NCBI RefSeq assembly: GCF_042492175.1 | Contig: NZ_CP170453.1 | Span: 2,356,001-2,420,000, forward strand | From: CAJXSN01 sp947492235 | GTDB lineage: Bacteria; Pseudomonadota; Alphaproteobacteria; Sphingomonadales; Sphingomonadaceae | Reading direction: 5' to 3' | DNA length: 64,000 nt | In this document: positions 50,189 to 59,462 of the stretch, one piece after another | Position numbering within the stretch: position 1 is the first letter of the stretch | How the letters are laid out: each line of letters begins with the position of its first letter | Program-made: the position numbers and the translations under genes | The notes under the pieces: model-generated | The model's database searches: none | What the model was told of the DNA's origin: nothing | The model's input: only the letters and a program-made list of their open reading frames with translations

Positions 50189-51616
50189 ATGGAGATGATG
50201 ATGCGAACCGAACGATCGCCCGGAGTGAAACTGCTGTTTGTGGGGCTGGTGGGTTTTGTCCTGCTGGTCCCGCTGCTGATGGTCTATGCGCTGGTCAGTG
50301 ACCGGCAGCATCAGGCGCGCGTCGCGCAGGACAGCATCACGGCGGGCTGGGGCGGGCCGCAAACGCTCGGCGGGCCGGTGCTGGTCATTCCCTATACCGA
50401 GGAAACCACCCAGACCGAGACCCGCAACGGACAAAATATCTCCCGCCGCATTACCGCGCGGCGGGAGCTGTATCTTTCCCCGCAATCGCATGATGTGGCG
50501 ACCACGCTGCAACCCGAAGTGCGCAAGAAATCGATCTACGAAACGGTCACCTATCTGGCGACGACCAAAGGCGAGGCGCAGTTCGCCTTGCCCGATGATT
50601 TGGAACGGCTCGATGTCGATCCGGCCTCTCTGCGTCTTGCCGAGAGCGAGCTGCGTTTTGGCGTCTCCGATCCGCGCGGCCTGCAGGGCGATGCGGCGGC
50701 GACCATCGCGGGCGAGGCGCTGTCGCTGAAACCGGGCAAGGGCCCAATGGAGAGCGGCGGTTCTGGCTTTCACGGCTATCTGGAATGGGACGGCGAGGGC
50801 ACGCTTGCGGTCGATTACAGTTATAGCCTGCGGGGTAGCCGTTCGCTGTCGCTGGTTCCGCGCGGCGGGCAGACCGACTGGGCAGTCAATTCCACTTGGG
50901 CGCATCCCAGCTTTACCGGCGGCTTCCTGCCCGATGCGCGTGAGGTAGGGGATGACGGGTTCTCTGCCGAATGGTCGATTGCCAACCTCGCGCTGGGCCG
51001 GTCCATCGCGTCGACCGCTGACACAGGTGTGGTGGAAAATGCAGGCGGCATGGCAACACCCCCTCCGCCGCCCGTTCGGGTATCGGCCTATGCCGAGGGC
51101 GCATCGGGCGGACAGATTGCCGAAGTCCGGCTCATCGAGCCGGTCGACCTGTACAGCCAGGTCGATCGCAGCGTGAAATACGGATTTCTCGTGATCGGGT
51201 TCACCTTCCTGACCTTCCTGATGTTCGATCTGGTGGCCGGCGCCCGGGTCGCTGCGGCGGAGTATCTGCTGACCGGCGCAGGGCTGGTGCTGTTCTTCGT
51301 CCTGCTGCTCGCCTTTGCCGAAGTGATCGGGTTCACCGCTGCTTTTGCCGGAGCCACTCTGGCGATTGTCGGCCTGCTGACGGCCTACAGCATGGCGGTG
51401 CTCGGCACGAAGAAGCGCGCGATGACGGTCGGGGCCATCCTTCTGGGCCTCTATGCTTCGCTCTACGTCCTGCTCAGCCTAGAGGCACTCTCGCTGCTGA
51501 TCGGATCGGTGATGCTGTTCGTGGCGCTGGCCGGTGTGATGTACGCCACCCGCAATATCGACTGGTCGAGTGTGGGCGGGCGCAAGGATGAGGAGGCGGA
51601 AGAACCGGCCGCCTGA
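50189..51616 (+). CDS. creD: Cell envelope integrity protein CreD
   Basis: A 475-residue inner-membrane protein. An N-terminal helix (LLFVGLVGFVLLVPLLMVYA) is followed by a large periplasmic domain (about 40-320) and several C-terminal helices (FLVIGFTFLTFLMFDLVAGA, LLTGAGLVLFFVLLLAFAEV, SLIGSVMLFVALAGVMYA-like). DRQHQARVAQDSITAGWGGP and RVAAAEYLLTGAGLVLFF are typical CreD. CreD is linked to envelope stress and, in some bacteria, beta-lactam response. No creBC two-component genes are nearby, so its regulation must be separate. In-frame ATG 50201 is an alternative start. Confidence 0.88.
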   Translation: MEMMMRTERSPGVKLLFVGLVGFVLLVPLLMVYALVSDRQHQARVAQDSITAGWGGPQTLGGPVLVIPYTEETTQTETRNGQNISRRITARRELYLSPQSHDVATTLQPEVRKKSIYETVTYLATTKGEAQFALPDDLERLDVDPASLRLAESELRFGVSDPRGLQGDAAATIAGEALSLKPGKGPMESGGSGFHGYLEWDGEGTLAVDYSYSLRGSRSLSLVPRGGQTDWAVNSTWAHPSFTGGFLPDAREVGDDGFSAEWSIANLALGRSIASTADTGVVENAGGMATPPPPPVRVSAYAEGASGGQIAEVRLIEPVDLYSQVDRSVKYGFLVIGFTFLTFLMFDLVAGARVAAAEYLLTGAGLVLFFVLLLAFAEVIGFTAAFAGATLAIVGLLTAYSMAVLGTKKRAMTVGAILLGLYASLYVLLSLEALSLLIGSVMLFVALAGVMYATRNIDWSSVGGRKDEEAEEPAA

Positions 51617-51631
51617 TTCGCATCAAACACA

Positions 51632-51667
51632 AAAGGGGCGCGGCACCGATGCGTGCTGCGCCCCTTT
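51632..51667. terminator. Bidirectional terminator between creD and the zinc peptidase gene
   Basis: A near-perfect 15-bp stem: AAAGGGGCGCGGCAC at 51632-51646 pairs with GTGCTGCGCCCCTTT at 51653-51667 with one G-T wobble, loop CGATGC. A-tract on one side and T-tract on the other let it work for both convergent genes. Confidence 0.8.
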
Positions 51668-51691
51668 CTTATGCCCGCTGGCCAACCAGCG

Positions 51692-52567
51692 TCAGAGGTT
51701 CTGGAAATACCGGTCGCACACCGTGTCGTCGGCGCTTTCCAGACCATCACGCAGGGCCTGCATCCGTTGCTGGCTGGTGCCGTGGGTGAAGCTTTCCGGA
51801 TTGACCCGCTGGCCGGCATTGCGCTGCAGCGTATCGTCACCGATGGCGCTGGCGGCGCGCAGGCCTTCCTGCATGTCGCCGGGCTCGATCAGGCTGCGGT
51901 TCTTGCCCGCCCAGACGCCCGCATAGCAATCGGCCTGCAATTCCATGCGAACTTGAAGCTCGTTGGAGCGGCGCGGGTTCTGCGCCTGCACGCTGCGCAC
52001 TTGCCCGGCCAGACCGGTCAGGTTCTGGATGTGGTGACCATATTCATGGGCCAAGACATACCGCCGCGCGAAATCGCCGCCTGCGCCCATTTGCTGCGCC
52101 ATCTGATCGTAGAAGGTGGTGTTGATATAGATGCCCATATCGGCGGGGCAGTAGAACGGCCCGGCCGCCGCGGGGGCGTTGCCGCAGCCCGACCGCACGC
52201 CGCCGCCGGTGTAAAGGTCCAGCACGGGCTGTTGGAACGCGATACCAGCGCGCTGGAATTCCGGTGCCCACGTCTGGTTGAGTGACTGGAGCGTATTGCA
52301 GGCCTCCGTCGCGTATGGGCCGCGGGTGCAGATTTCCTGCTCGTTCGTGCTGGAGGTTCCACCGCCGAGACCGCCGGTGGTTTGCTGGACGCTTTCGACC
52401 ACGCCGATGGTCTGCATGGGATTGATCCCGAAAACCAGCGCGCCGATGGCCGCGATGACCAGCGTGCCGCAACCGACCTTGCCGCCGCCACCGCCGGGAA
52501 ATCCGCCGCCGCCTCCGCCGCTCGAACGGACATTGATATTGCCAGTGTTAAACGGATTGAGCCGCAC
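51692..52567 (-). CDS. Neutral zinc metallopeptidase (YpfJ family)
   Basis: A 291-residue protein of the YpfJ/KPN_02809 neutral zinc metallopeptidase family. The N-terminus VRLNPFNTGNINVRSS is followed by a Gly-rich stretch (SGGGGGGFPGGGGG), one membrane helix (CGTLVIAAIGALVFGI), and the catalytic motif YVLAHEYGHHIQN (H-E-x-x-H). Conserved EICTRGPYATEACNTL and ADCYAGVWAGKN follow. I start at GTG 52567, the family's usual beginning; the frame opens upstream to 52645 with unlike residues. Converges on creD across the terminator. Confidence 0.88.
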   Translation of the reverse strand: MRLNPFNTGNINVRSSGGGGGGFPGGGGGKVGCGTLVIAAIGALVFGINPMQTIGVVESVQQTTGGLGGGTSSTNEQEICTRGPYATEACNTLQSLNQTWAPEFQRAGIAFQQPVLDLYTGGGVRSGCGNAPAAAGPFYCPADMGIYINTTFYDQMAQQMGAGGDFARRYVLAHEYGHHIQNLTGLAGQVRSVQAQNPRRSNELQVRMELQADCYAGVWAGKNRSLIEPGDMQEGLRAASAIGDDTLQRNAGQRVNPESFTHGTSQQRMQALRDGLESADDTVCDRYFQNL

Positions 52568-52679
52568 GGCATTTCCCCTACAAACTATTTCTGTTTCCGC
52601 CGGGACTGGACAGCGGACGTGTTGAACGCAAGACAGGTCCCACAATTCGTTCGCAATTCAAACCCCTAAGAGGCCACCT

Positions 52680-53435
52680 ATGTTCCTGTCCGGCAAACGC
52701 GCACTTGTTACAGGCTCGACATCGGGCATTGGTCTGGCCGTGGCGCGCGCGCTGCATGCCGAGGGGGCCGAGATCACCCTCAACGGGTTTGGCGAGGCGG
52801 ATACGATCGCGGCGCTGAAGGAAGAGCTTTCGGCCAGCCATTCGGGTGCGGACCTGACTGATGCCGATGCCATCGCGGCGATGATGGCAGAGGCAGGACC
52901 GGTCGATATTCTGGTCAACAATGCCGGGATGCAGCATGTCGCGCCGGTGGAGGATTTTCCGCCCGATCAGTGGGACAGGATCATCGCGCTCAATCTGACG
53001 GCGGCATTTCATACCACGCGGCATGCGGTTCCGGCGATGAAGCAAGCGGGCTGGGGCCGGATCATCAACACCGCCAGCGCGCATTCGCTCACCGCCTCGC
53101 CTTTCAAGAGCGCGTATAACGCCAGCAAGCACGGCATTGCAGGGTTTACCAAAACCATCGCGCTGGAGTTGGCGCAGACCGGCGTGACGGCCAATTGCAT
53201 CAGCCCGGGCTATGTCTGGACGCCGCTGATCGAGGGGCAGATCCCCGATACGATGAAGGCGCGGGGCCTGAGCCGGGAAGAAGTGATCAACGATGTCCTG
53301 CTGGCCAAGCAGCCGACCAAGAAATTCGTCCAGCCGGAAGAGATCGGCGCGCTAGCGGTTTTCCTGTGCCGTTCGGAAGCGGGTAATGTGACGGGTGCTA
53401 ACTGGAGCATCGACGGCGGGTGGACCGCCGAATAG
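52680..53435 (+). CDS. bdhA: 3-hydroxybutyrate dehydrogenase
   Basis: A 251-residue SDR oxidising (R)-3-hydroxybutyrate to acetoacetate, the step after PHB depolymerisation. Cofactor loop VTGSTSGIGLAVARALHAEG, ITLNGFGEADTI, NNAGMQHVAPVEDFPPDQWD and SPGYVWTPLIEGQIPDT are the BdhA pattern, with Y-x3-K in KSAYNASKHGIAGF. It supports a complete PHA breakdown route with phaZ at 12956-13816, although it is far from it on the chromosome. Confidence 0.9.
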   Translation: MFLSGKRALVTGSTSGIGLAVARALHAEGAEITLNGFGEADTIAALKEELSASHSGADLTDADAIAAMMAEAGPVDILVNNAGMQHVAPVEDFPPDQWDRIIALNLTAAFHTTRHAVPAMKQAGWGRIINTASAHSLTASPFKSAYNASKHGIAGFTKTIALELAQTGVTANCISPGYVWTPLIEGQIPDTMKARGLSREEVINDVLLAKQPTKKFVQPEEIGALAVFLCRSEAGNVTGANWSIDGGWTAE

Positions 53436-53459
53436 GCTCGTTTTTGGGGAAGCACGGTC

Positions 53460-54488
53460 TTGGGGGCGATTACGACTTCGCGGAGAAAGCGCCTCATTGG
53501 CGGCCTGCTGGCTTTTGCGCTGGCCGGATGCACGACGGTGGGGCACTCCAGTGAGGATCTGACCGCGATCGAGGCCGCTCTGGGCGCGCATATCGCCGAG
53601 CTTTCCTCATCGGACTATGCCGGACGCATGCCGGGCAGCGCTGGCGGCGTGGCAACCCAGCAATATATCATCGCGGCTCTGGAGTCCTACGGCTTTCAGC
53701 CCGGAATGCGCGGCAATTGGAAGCAGCCGCTCACCGTTCCGGCCCAGCGTTACCGCGACATGCACGTGGATGTGAGCGAAGGCGTGACCGGTCTGCTCAG
53801 CGCGAACATTGTCGGCATTCTGCCCGGATCTGTGCCGGATAGCGGCGCGGTGGTGCTCCTCTCGCATTGGGATCATCTGGGAATGTGCGGGCCGCCCGCT
53901 GCGCCCGACCGGCTGTGCAATGGTGCGGTCGATAATGCCAGCGGCGTGGCCGTCACGCTGGAAGTCGCCCGCCGCATCGCCGCGCAGGGGCCGCTCGAGC
54001 GCGATCTGTATATCGTCGCCACCACCGGCGAGGAGGCGGGGCTGGTCGGGGCCGAAGCCTTCGCCGACGATCCGCCCGCGCCGCTGCCGACCATGGTCGC
54101 GGCCTTCAATCTCGATAGCGTCGCCATCGCGCCGCGCGGTGCTCCGGTCGCGGTAATCGGCTGGGGACGTACGCCGCTCGATAGCGGGATTGCTGAAGTG
54201 ATCCGGGCCGAAGGAAGGCGGCTGTCTGTTCGCAAGGAGCAGGACCGCTGGGTGCCGCGTCAGGATGCCTTTGCCCTGCTCAAACGCGATGTGCCCGCCG
54301 TGCTGGTCTCCAGCGCCTTTGCCGATGAAAAGCGGCTGGGGCAGTTTGTCGATACCGATTACCACCGCGCCACGGATGAATGGGGCGAGGACATAGAACT
54401 GGGCGGGGCGGCGCAGGATATGCTGCTTCATGTAGCCCTGCTGCGGTATTTCGGCAGCACCGTGCTTTATCCGGTTGGCGACGAATAG
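53460..54488 (+). CDS. M28-family metallopeptidase lipoprotein
   Basis: A 342-residue exported aminopeptidase-like protein. A basic N-terminus (SRRKRLIGG) leads to a lipobox LALAGC (Cys24). Zinc ligands match M28: H-x-D in LLSHWDHLGM, the bridging Asp in NGAVDNASGVAVT, the catalytic E-E in ATTGEEAGLVGAEAF, Asp in FNLDSVAIA, and the late His in DTDYHRATDEW. The start is TTG at 53460; no ATG start fits the signal peptide. It follows bdhA by 24 bases. Substrate is presumably a peptide, perhaps at the outer membrane. Confidence 0.85.
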   Translation: MGAITTSRRKRLIGGLLAFALAGCTTVGHSSEDLTAIEAALGAHIAELSSSDYAGRMPGSAGGVATQQYIIAALESYGFQPGMRGNWKQPLTVPAQRYRDMHVDVSEGVTGLLSANIVGILPGSVPDSGAVVLLSHWDHLGMCGPPAAPDRLCNGAVDNASGVAVTLEVARRIAAQGPLERDLYIVATTGEEAGLVGAEAFADDPPAPLPTMVAAFNLDSVAIAPRGAPVAVIGWGRTPLDSGIAEVIRAEGRRLSVRKEQDRWVPRQDAFALLKRDVPAVLVSSAFADEKRLGQFVDTDYHRATDEWGEDIELGGAAQDMLLHVALLRYFGSTVLYPVGDE

Positions 54489-54598
54489 TGCACAGATGGT
54501 AGTGCGCAGGCACTAGCGGGCGGAGCGCGCACGGGTTAGAGGGCGGCGCACGATTCTCTCCCCCTATATGCAAGCCCGCTTCGGGCGAAAGGCGCATC

Positions 54599-56062
54599 GT
54601 GTCACGCAGCGAAATTCCCCTCGGCCTTACTTTTGACGACGTTCTTCTGCGCCCGGCGGAAAGCGACGTTCTGCCATCCATGGCCGATACCAGCACGTCC
54701 CTGACCAGGGCGATCCGGCTGAATATTCCGGTGGTCTCCAGCGCGATGGACACGGTGACAGAGGCCGATATGGCGATTGCCATGGCCCAGATGGGCGGCA
54801 TCGGCGTGCTGCACCGCAATCTGGAAATCGAAGAGCAATGCGCTGCGGTGCGTGCAGTCAAACGTTATGAGAGCGGAATGGTGGTGAATCCTATTACCAT
54901 CGATCCCGATGCAACGCTGGGCGATGCGCAGGCGCTGATGACGCAGCACCGGATCAGCGGCATTCCCGTGACGGATCGCGGCGGCAAGCTGGTGGGTATC
55001 GTCACCAACCGCGATGTGCGCTTTGCGGAGAATCCGAAGCAGCCCGTGCGCGAGCTGATGACGACCGAAAACCTCGCCACCGTACCGCTGGGGACGGGGC
55101 AGGAGGAAGCGCGCCGCCTGCTGCACCAGCGCCGGATCGAGAAACTGCTGGTGGTGGACGATGCCGGCAAATGTGTCGGTCTGATTACCGTCAAGGATAT
55201 CGAGAAAGCGGTTGCTTACCCCCATGCGACCAAGGACGAGAGCGGCCGCCTGCGGGTGGCGGCGGCTACCACGGTGGGTGACAAGGGGTTCGAGCGTACG
55301 GAAGCGCTGATTGATGCGGAAGTCGATGTGATCGTGATCGACACAGCGCACGGGCACAATTCCGATGTCGGCCGCGCGGTGGAGCGGGTCAAGAAGCTCT
55401 CCAATGCGGTGCAGGTTATCGCGGGAAATGTTGCGACGGCAGAGGCGACCAGGGCTCTTATCGGTGCTGGCGCGGATGCTGTGAAAGTCGGCATCGGGCC
55501 GGGCTCCATCTGCACCACCCGCGTGGTCGCCGGTGTGGGCGTGCCACAGCTCACCGCGATCATGGACAGCGCCGAAGAAGCGGCAAAGAGCGATGTTCCC
55601 GTCATCGCCGATGGCGGCCTACGCACCAGCGGCGATGCGGCCAAGGCGCTGGCAGCGGGCGGCTCCAGCGTGATGATCGGATCGATGCTGGCAGGGACTG
55701 CAGAGGCGCCGGGCGAAACTTTCATCTATCAGGGCCGCAGCTACAAAAGCTATCGCGGCATGGGCAGCGTCGGCGCGATGGCGCGCGGCAGTGCCGACCG
55801 CTATTTCCAGCAGGATATCAGCCAGCAGAAACTGGTGCCCGAGGGGATCGAGGGGCAGGTGCCATTCAAGGGCGCAGCCGCCGATACCGTCCACCAGCTG
55901 GTCGGCGGGATCAAGGCAGCGATGGGCTACACCGGCAGCAAGACAATCGCCGACCTGCGCACCCGCGCACAGTTCGTGCGGATTACCGGCGCGGGCCTGA
56001 CCGAGAGCCATGTCCACGATGTGGCGATCACTCGGGAGGCTCCCAATTACCCCACGCGCTGA
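54599..56062 (+). CDS. guaB: Inosine-5'-monophosphate dehydrogenase
   Basis: Converts IMP to XMP for guanine nucleotides, 487 residues. Start GTG at 54599 with LGLTFDDVLLRPAESDVLPS. Two CBS domains occupy about 90-210 (ISGIPVTDRGGKLVGIVTNR, VVDDAGKCVGLITVKDIEK). The catalytic Cys is in GIGPGSICTTRVVAGVGVPQ, with the flap SYRGMGSVGAMARGSADRY. A GCCCG-CTT-CGGGC hairpin lies just upstream (about 54574-54586). The RsmB-like gene follows 15 bases downstream. Confidence 0.97.
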   Translation: MSRSEIPLGLTFDDVLLRPAESDVLPSMADTSTSLTRAIRLNIPVVSSAMDTVTEADMAIAMAQMGGIGVLHRNLEIEEQCAAVRAVKRYESGMVVNPITIDPDATLGDAQALMTQHRISGIPVTDRGGKLVGIVTNRDVRFAENPKQPVRELMTTENLATVPLGTGQEEARRLLHQRRIEKLLVVDDAGKCVGLITVKDIEKAVAYPHATKDESGRLRVAAATTVGDKGFERTEALIDAEVDVIVIDTAHGHNSDVGRAVERVKKLSNAVQVIAGNVATAEATRALIGAGADAVKVGIGPGSICTTRVVAGVGVPQLTAIMDSAEEAAKSDVPVIADGGLRTSGDAAKALAAGGSSVMIGSMLAGTAEAPGETFIYQGRSYKSYRGMGSVGAMARGSADRYFQQDISQQKLVPEGIEGQVPFKGAAADTVHQLVGGIKAAMGYTGSKTIADLRTRAQFVRITGAGLTESHVHDVAITREAPNYPTR

Positions 56063-56077
56063 CCAGAAGGTGGGGGC

Positions 56078-57259
56078 ATGACCCCCGCAGCCCGCGTTCA
56101 GGCGGCTATCGAAATTCTTGATGGAGTGATCGAGGGGGCAAAGTCGAACGGCGCCCCCGCTGACCGGATTATTGCCAATTGGGCGAAATCCAACCGTTAT
56201 GCGGGGAGCAAGGACCGGCGCGCCGTGCGCGAGCTGGTTTATGCGGCAATCCGTGCTTGTGGCCCCGTGCCCAAAACGGGCCGTGTGGCTATGCTCCGAC
56301 TGGCGGAAGTCGATCCGGCCATCGCGCCCTTGTTCGACGGCTCCAATTACGGCCCGCCCGCCATTGGCAGCCGCGAGAAGGCGGCGGACGGCGGCATTGT
56401 GCCCGCTTGGCTGGGGGAGCGCTTTGCCGCATCGGGTCTGGGCGAGGAGGAGCAGTCGGCTCTGCTGGACCGCGCGCCGCTCGATATTCGGATCAACACG
56501 CTCAAGGCCAGCAGCGAGACGATTGATCTACCAGTCGCAGCCGAGCCGCTGCCCATCGCGCAGGCGCTGCGCCTGCCTTCGGGCACGCAGGTGGAACAAT
56601 GGCCGGCCTACCGTGAAGGCCAGATAGAGGTGCAGGACCTCGGCAGCCAGATCGCCTGTCTTGCCGCAGAAGTGAAGCCGGGACAGACGGTGATCGATCT
56701 GTGCGCAGGCGCAGGCGGTAAGACACTGGGGCTCGCGGCCGCCATGGAAAATTCAGGCACGCTGATTGCCAGCGATACCGACCGGGGACGCCTGTCCAAA
56801 TTGCCGCCGCGCGCCGAGCGGGCAGGGGCGGGCATGATCGAAACGGTCCTGCTGGATGCGGGCAAAGAGCTGGACGCGCTGGCGCAGTATCGCCGGATGG
56901 CTGACTGTGTGTTTGTTGATGCGCCATGCTCGGGCACCGGCACCCTGCGGCGCAAGCCTGAGGCCAAGTGGCGGATCGATAGCCGCGCGCTGGCCCGCTA
57001 TGCCGGGGTGCAGGACAAATTGCTGGATATCGCTTCGGAACTGGTGAAGCCGGGCGGGCGGATCGTATTCGTCACCTGCTCGCTGCTGGAAGAGGAAGGG
57101 GCCGACAGGATCGATGCGTTCCTGAAGCGCACGCCGGGGTGGCAGGCCGATCCCGCACCGCTGCCTGCCGGACAATCGCGCGGGCAAGGAATGCGCCTGA
57201 CACCGTTCCATGACGGGACCGACGGATTTTTCATCGCCCGTGTAGCCTTGCCGTGCTAG
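56078..57259 (+). CDS. RsmB/NOP family rRNA (cytosine-C5)-methyltransferase
   Basis: A 393-residue SAM-dependent RNA m5C methylase. An N-terminal NusB-like helical part (about 1-130) is followed by the SAM site VIDLCAGAGGKTLGLAAAM and the two catalytic Cys motifs, DAPCSGTGTLRRKPEAKWR and VFVTCSLLEEEGADRI. Target is probably 16S rRNA, as for RsmB, but the exact cytosine is not certain. It follows guaB closely and likely shares its transcript. Confidence 0.88.
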   Translation: MTPAARVQAAIEILDGVIEGAKSNGAPADRIIANWAKSNRYAGSKDRRAVRELVYAAIRACGPVPKTGRVAMLRLAEVDPAIAPLFDGSNYGPPAIGSREKAADGGIVPAWLGERFAASGLGEEEQSALLDRAPLDIRINTLKASSETIDLPVAAEPLPIAQALRLPSGTQVEQWPAYREGQIEVQDLGSQIACLAAEVKPGQTVIDLCAGAGGKTLGLAAAMENSGTLIASDTDRGRLSKLPPRAERAGAGMIETVLLDAGKELDALAQYRRMADCVFVDAPCSGTGTLRRKPEAKWRIDSRALARYAGVQDKLLDIASELVKPGGRIVFVTCSLLEEEGADRIDAFLKRTPGWQADPAPLPAGQSRGQGMRLTPFHDGTDGFFIARVALPC

Positions 57260-57342
57260 CCTGCTGATCTATGGTCCAAGCCGACCCTATCGATGGCCCC
57301 GTTTCGGAGACCAGGGCCCGCACTTCGCTGAAGGAATTGTGC

Positions 57343-57849
57343 ATGCGTTTCGCTCCTGCTGCCGCCGCCCTGTCGCTGGTAATCGCCGTTCAGGCGAGTG
57401 TGGGCTATGGCGCGGAACGCGATCCGGCTCCGCGCGCAGCGGTGCTGGTGGCGGAAGGGCGCGCGGCATTGGCCGCCGGTCAGCCGCAAAAGGCCATTGA
57501 CGCATTCGAGGCGGCGCTCGCAGTAGATCCCGCCTACACGCCGATTTATCTCGATCTGGCAAAGGCGGCGCGGCGCGAAGGGCTGCAGGGCAAGGCCATC
57601 GCCTATTACCGCGAGGCGCTGGACCGCGACCCGAACAATTTCGCTGCTATTGCCGGCGAGGGTCAGGCGCTGGTCGAGAAAGGCGCGGTCGAGAAAGCGC
57701 GCAACAACCTCTCGCGCCTGCAATCGCTGTGCGGCACGAATTGCGCCGAGACCCGGCAGTTGGCGGCGACCATTTCACAAGGGCCGCAGCCGCGTGTTCT
57801 GACCGCCGAGGCCGTGCTGCCCGACGCTCAGGTCACGCAGTCGAACTGA
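57343..57849 (+). CDS. Exported tetratricopeptide repeat protein
   Basis: A 168-residue protein with a signal peptide (MRFAPAAAALSLVIAVQASV, cut near YGAE) and at least two TPR units: ALAAGQPQKAIDAFEAALAV with DPAYTPIYLDLAKAARREG, then KAIAYYREALDRDPNNFAAI. A Cys pair near the end (LCGTNCAE) could form a disulfide. GAAGGA precedes the ATG at 57343; the frame opens at 57271 without signal-peptide character. Role unknown; TPRs mediate protein contacts. Converges on rppH. Confidence 0.78.
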   Translation: MRFAPAAAALSLVIAVQASVGYGAERDPAPRAAVLVAEGRAALAAGQPQKAIDAFEAALAVDPAYTPIYLDLAKAARREGLQGKAIAYYREALDRDPNNFAAIAGEGQALVEKGAVEKARNNLSRLQSLCGTNCAETRQLAATISQGPQPRVLTAEAVLPDAQVTQSN

Positions 57850-57855
57850 CGAGCG

Positions 57856-58335
57856 CTAAACCAGCTCGCGAAATGCCTTTACCACTGCGCGATACACATC
57901 GCGTTTGAACGGCACGATCAGATCCGGCAGTTCCTCCGGATCGGCCCATTTCCAAGTGGAAAATTCCGGCGGATCGTGCGCTTCCAGATCGATATCGCTG
58001 TCTTCGCCCATGAACCGCGCGAGGAACCAGTGCTGTTCCTGTCCGCGATATTTGCCCCGCCACAATTTGCCGATCAGCTCGTCGGGCAGATCATATCGCA
58101 CCGGATCGTCCATCCGTCCGATGATCTCCACCTTGTCGCCCGAGACGCCGGTTTCCTCCGCCAGCTCACGCAAGGCCGCCGCTTCAAGGTCCTCGTCCTT
58201 GTCCACGCCGCCTTGCGGCATTTGCCACGCATCATAGCCGCGGCTGTCGATCCGCTGGGCGACAAAGACTTTGCCGTCCCGGTTGGCCAGCATCACGCCC
58301 GCGCACAGGCGATACGCTGTAATCGTAGCGGTCAT
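57856..58335 (-). CDS. rppH: RNA 5'-pyrophosphohydrolase (Nudix)
   Basis: RppH removes pyrophosphate from mRNA 5' ends and starts RNase E-dependent decay. The 159-residue protein has YRLCAGVMLANRDGKVFVAQ, the conserved YDAWQMPQGGVDKDEDL, and the Nudix catalytic helix RELAEETGVSGDKVEI. PAELIGKLWRGKYRGQEQHW-like sequence (DELIGKLWRGKYRGQEQHWF) and FSTWKWADPEELPDLIVPFK are RppH-specific. It lies 2 bases downstream of the esterase gene at 58338, so the two are one operon. Confidence 0.92.
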   Translation of the reverse strand: MTATITAYRLCAGVMLANRDGKVFVAQRIDSRGYDAWQMPQGGVDKDEDLEAAALRELAEETGVSGDKVEIIGRMDDPVRYDLPDELIGKLWRGKYRGQEQHWFLARFMGEDSDIDLEAHDPPEFSTWKWADPEELPDLIVPFKRDVYRAVVKAFRELV

Positions 58336-58337
58336 AT

Positions 58338-59291
58338 TCAGGCGGCCATCCGGTCCAGCTTGACTTTGATCGCGCCCAGAAACGCCTCAACGTCGGCCTG
58401 CCCGCTGGGCATCGCTTTGCGCAGGGTCGTGAAGCCGTGAATGATGCCAGGGAATTCGAAATAGCTTACCTCGGTACCCTGCTGGATCAGGTGTGCGGCA
58501 TATTCCCGCCCTGAATCGCGCAAGGGATCGAGGCCCGCTGTGCACAGCACGGTGGGCGGGGTGTTGCTGCAATCGCCCAGGATCGGGACATTGCGCGGGT
58601 CGGTATCGTCGGCCGCATATTGCTGGGTGAACCACGCCATTGCTGCGCCTGTCAGCAAGAATCCGTCGGAGAAACTGGCGAAGCTTTCATGGTTCGAGAC
58701 ATCGCTCGCCACCGGATAGATCGGGGCCTGCACCACCACCGGCACATCGGCAGGCTTGGCGCTCAGCTGGTTGGTCGTGACAATGGTCAGATTACCGCCC
58801 GCGCTGTCGCCGGTCAGCACCAGTCCTGTGACATCGCGGCCCAGCTCTGCGGGGGAGGTGGCAACCCACCGGCTCGCCGCTTCGCAATCATCGGGCGCTG
58901 CGGGGAAGGGGTGTTCGGGCGCCAGACGATAATCGACCGATACCACCGGCAGATCGAGAACATGCGAAATCTCGGTGCACAGATTGTTGTACACCTCCAG
59001 ATCGCCGATCACGAAGCCGCCGCCGTGGAAGAACATGACCACGGGAGATGGTTCGCGGCTCTCCTTCACATCGTAGAACCGCAGAGGAATGTCGCCAGCG
59101 GGGCCGGGGCAGGTGAGGTCTTTCTGCACGGCCATTTCCCGCGCAGGAGCTTCGGCAATCGCGCCCATGGCGCGCATCTGTTCGCGGCCCATCACGGCGC
59201 CGACTTCCTCCACGCCCTTTCCGCCGATTTGCTCCAGCATATCGAGGAAACCGCGCACGTCCTCGCGCACGAAATGTTCGGTGTCGGCCAT
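58338..59291 (-). CDS. Alpha/beta hydrolase, hormone-sensitive-lipase type esterase
   Basis: A 317-residue carboxylesterase of family IV. Oxyanion motif PVVMFFHGGGFVIGDLEVY, substrate-pocket VSVDYRLAPEHPFPAAPDD, nucleophile LVLTGDSAGGNLTIV, Asp in CTAGLDPLRDSG and His in FPGIIHGFTTLRKA complete the triad. The first 75 residues form the usual cap. It is upstream of rppH on the same strand and divergent from korA across 171 bases. Confidence 0.88.
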   Translation of the reverse strand: MADTEHFVREDVRGFLDMLEQIGGKGVEEVGAVMGREQMRAMGAIAEAPAREMAVQKDLTCPGPAGDIPLRFYDVKESREPSPVVMFFHGGGFVIGDLEVYNNLCTEISHVLDLPVVSVDYRLAPEHPFPAAPDDCEAASRWVATSPAELGRDVTGLVLTGDSAGGNLTIVTTNQLSAKPADVPVVVQAPIYPVASDVSNHESFASFSDGFLLTGAAMAWFTQQYAADDTDPRNVPILGDCSNTPPTVLCTAGLDPLRDSGREYAAHLIQQGTEVSYFEFPGIIHGFTTLRKAMPSGQADVEAFLGAIKVKLDRMAA

Positions 59292-59462
59292 CTGATTTCT
59301 CCCAATACTGGTTGCTTTGCCAGTTGCGATAGAGGGCGTGTGCCATGCAATTCAACCGCTGTGGACACTAGGCACAGAAAAACTTGATTGCCCAGCCGCC
59401 GGCGCGCACCTAGGTCGCCAGCCCAACACACACCGCGTGGATGCGGATGGACAGGAATATTT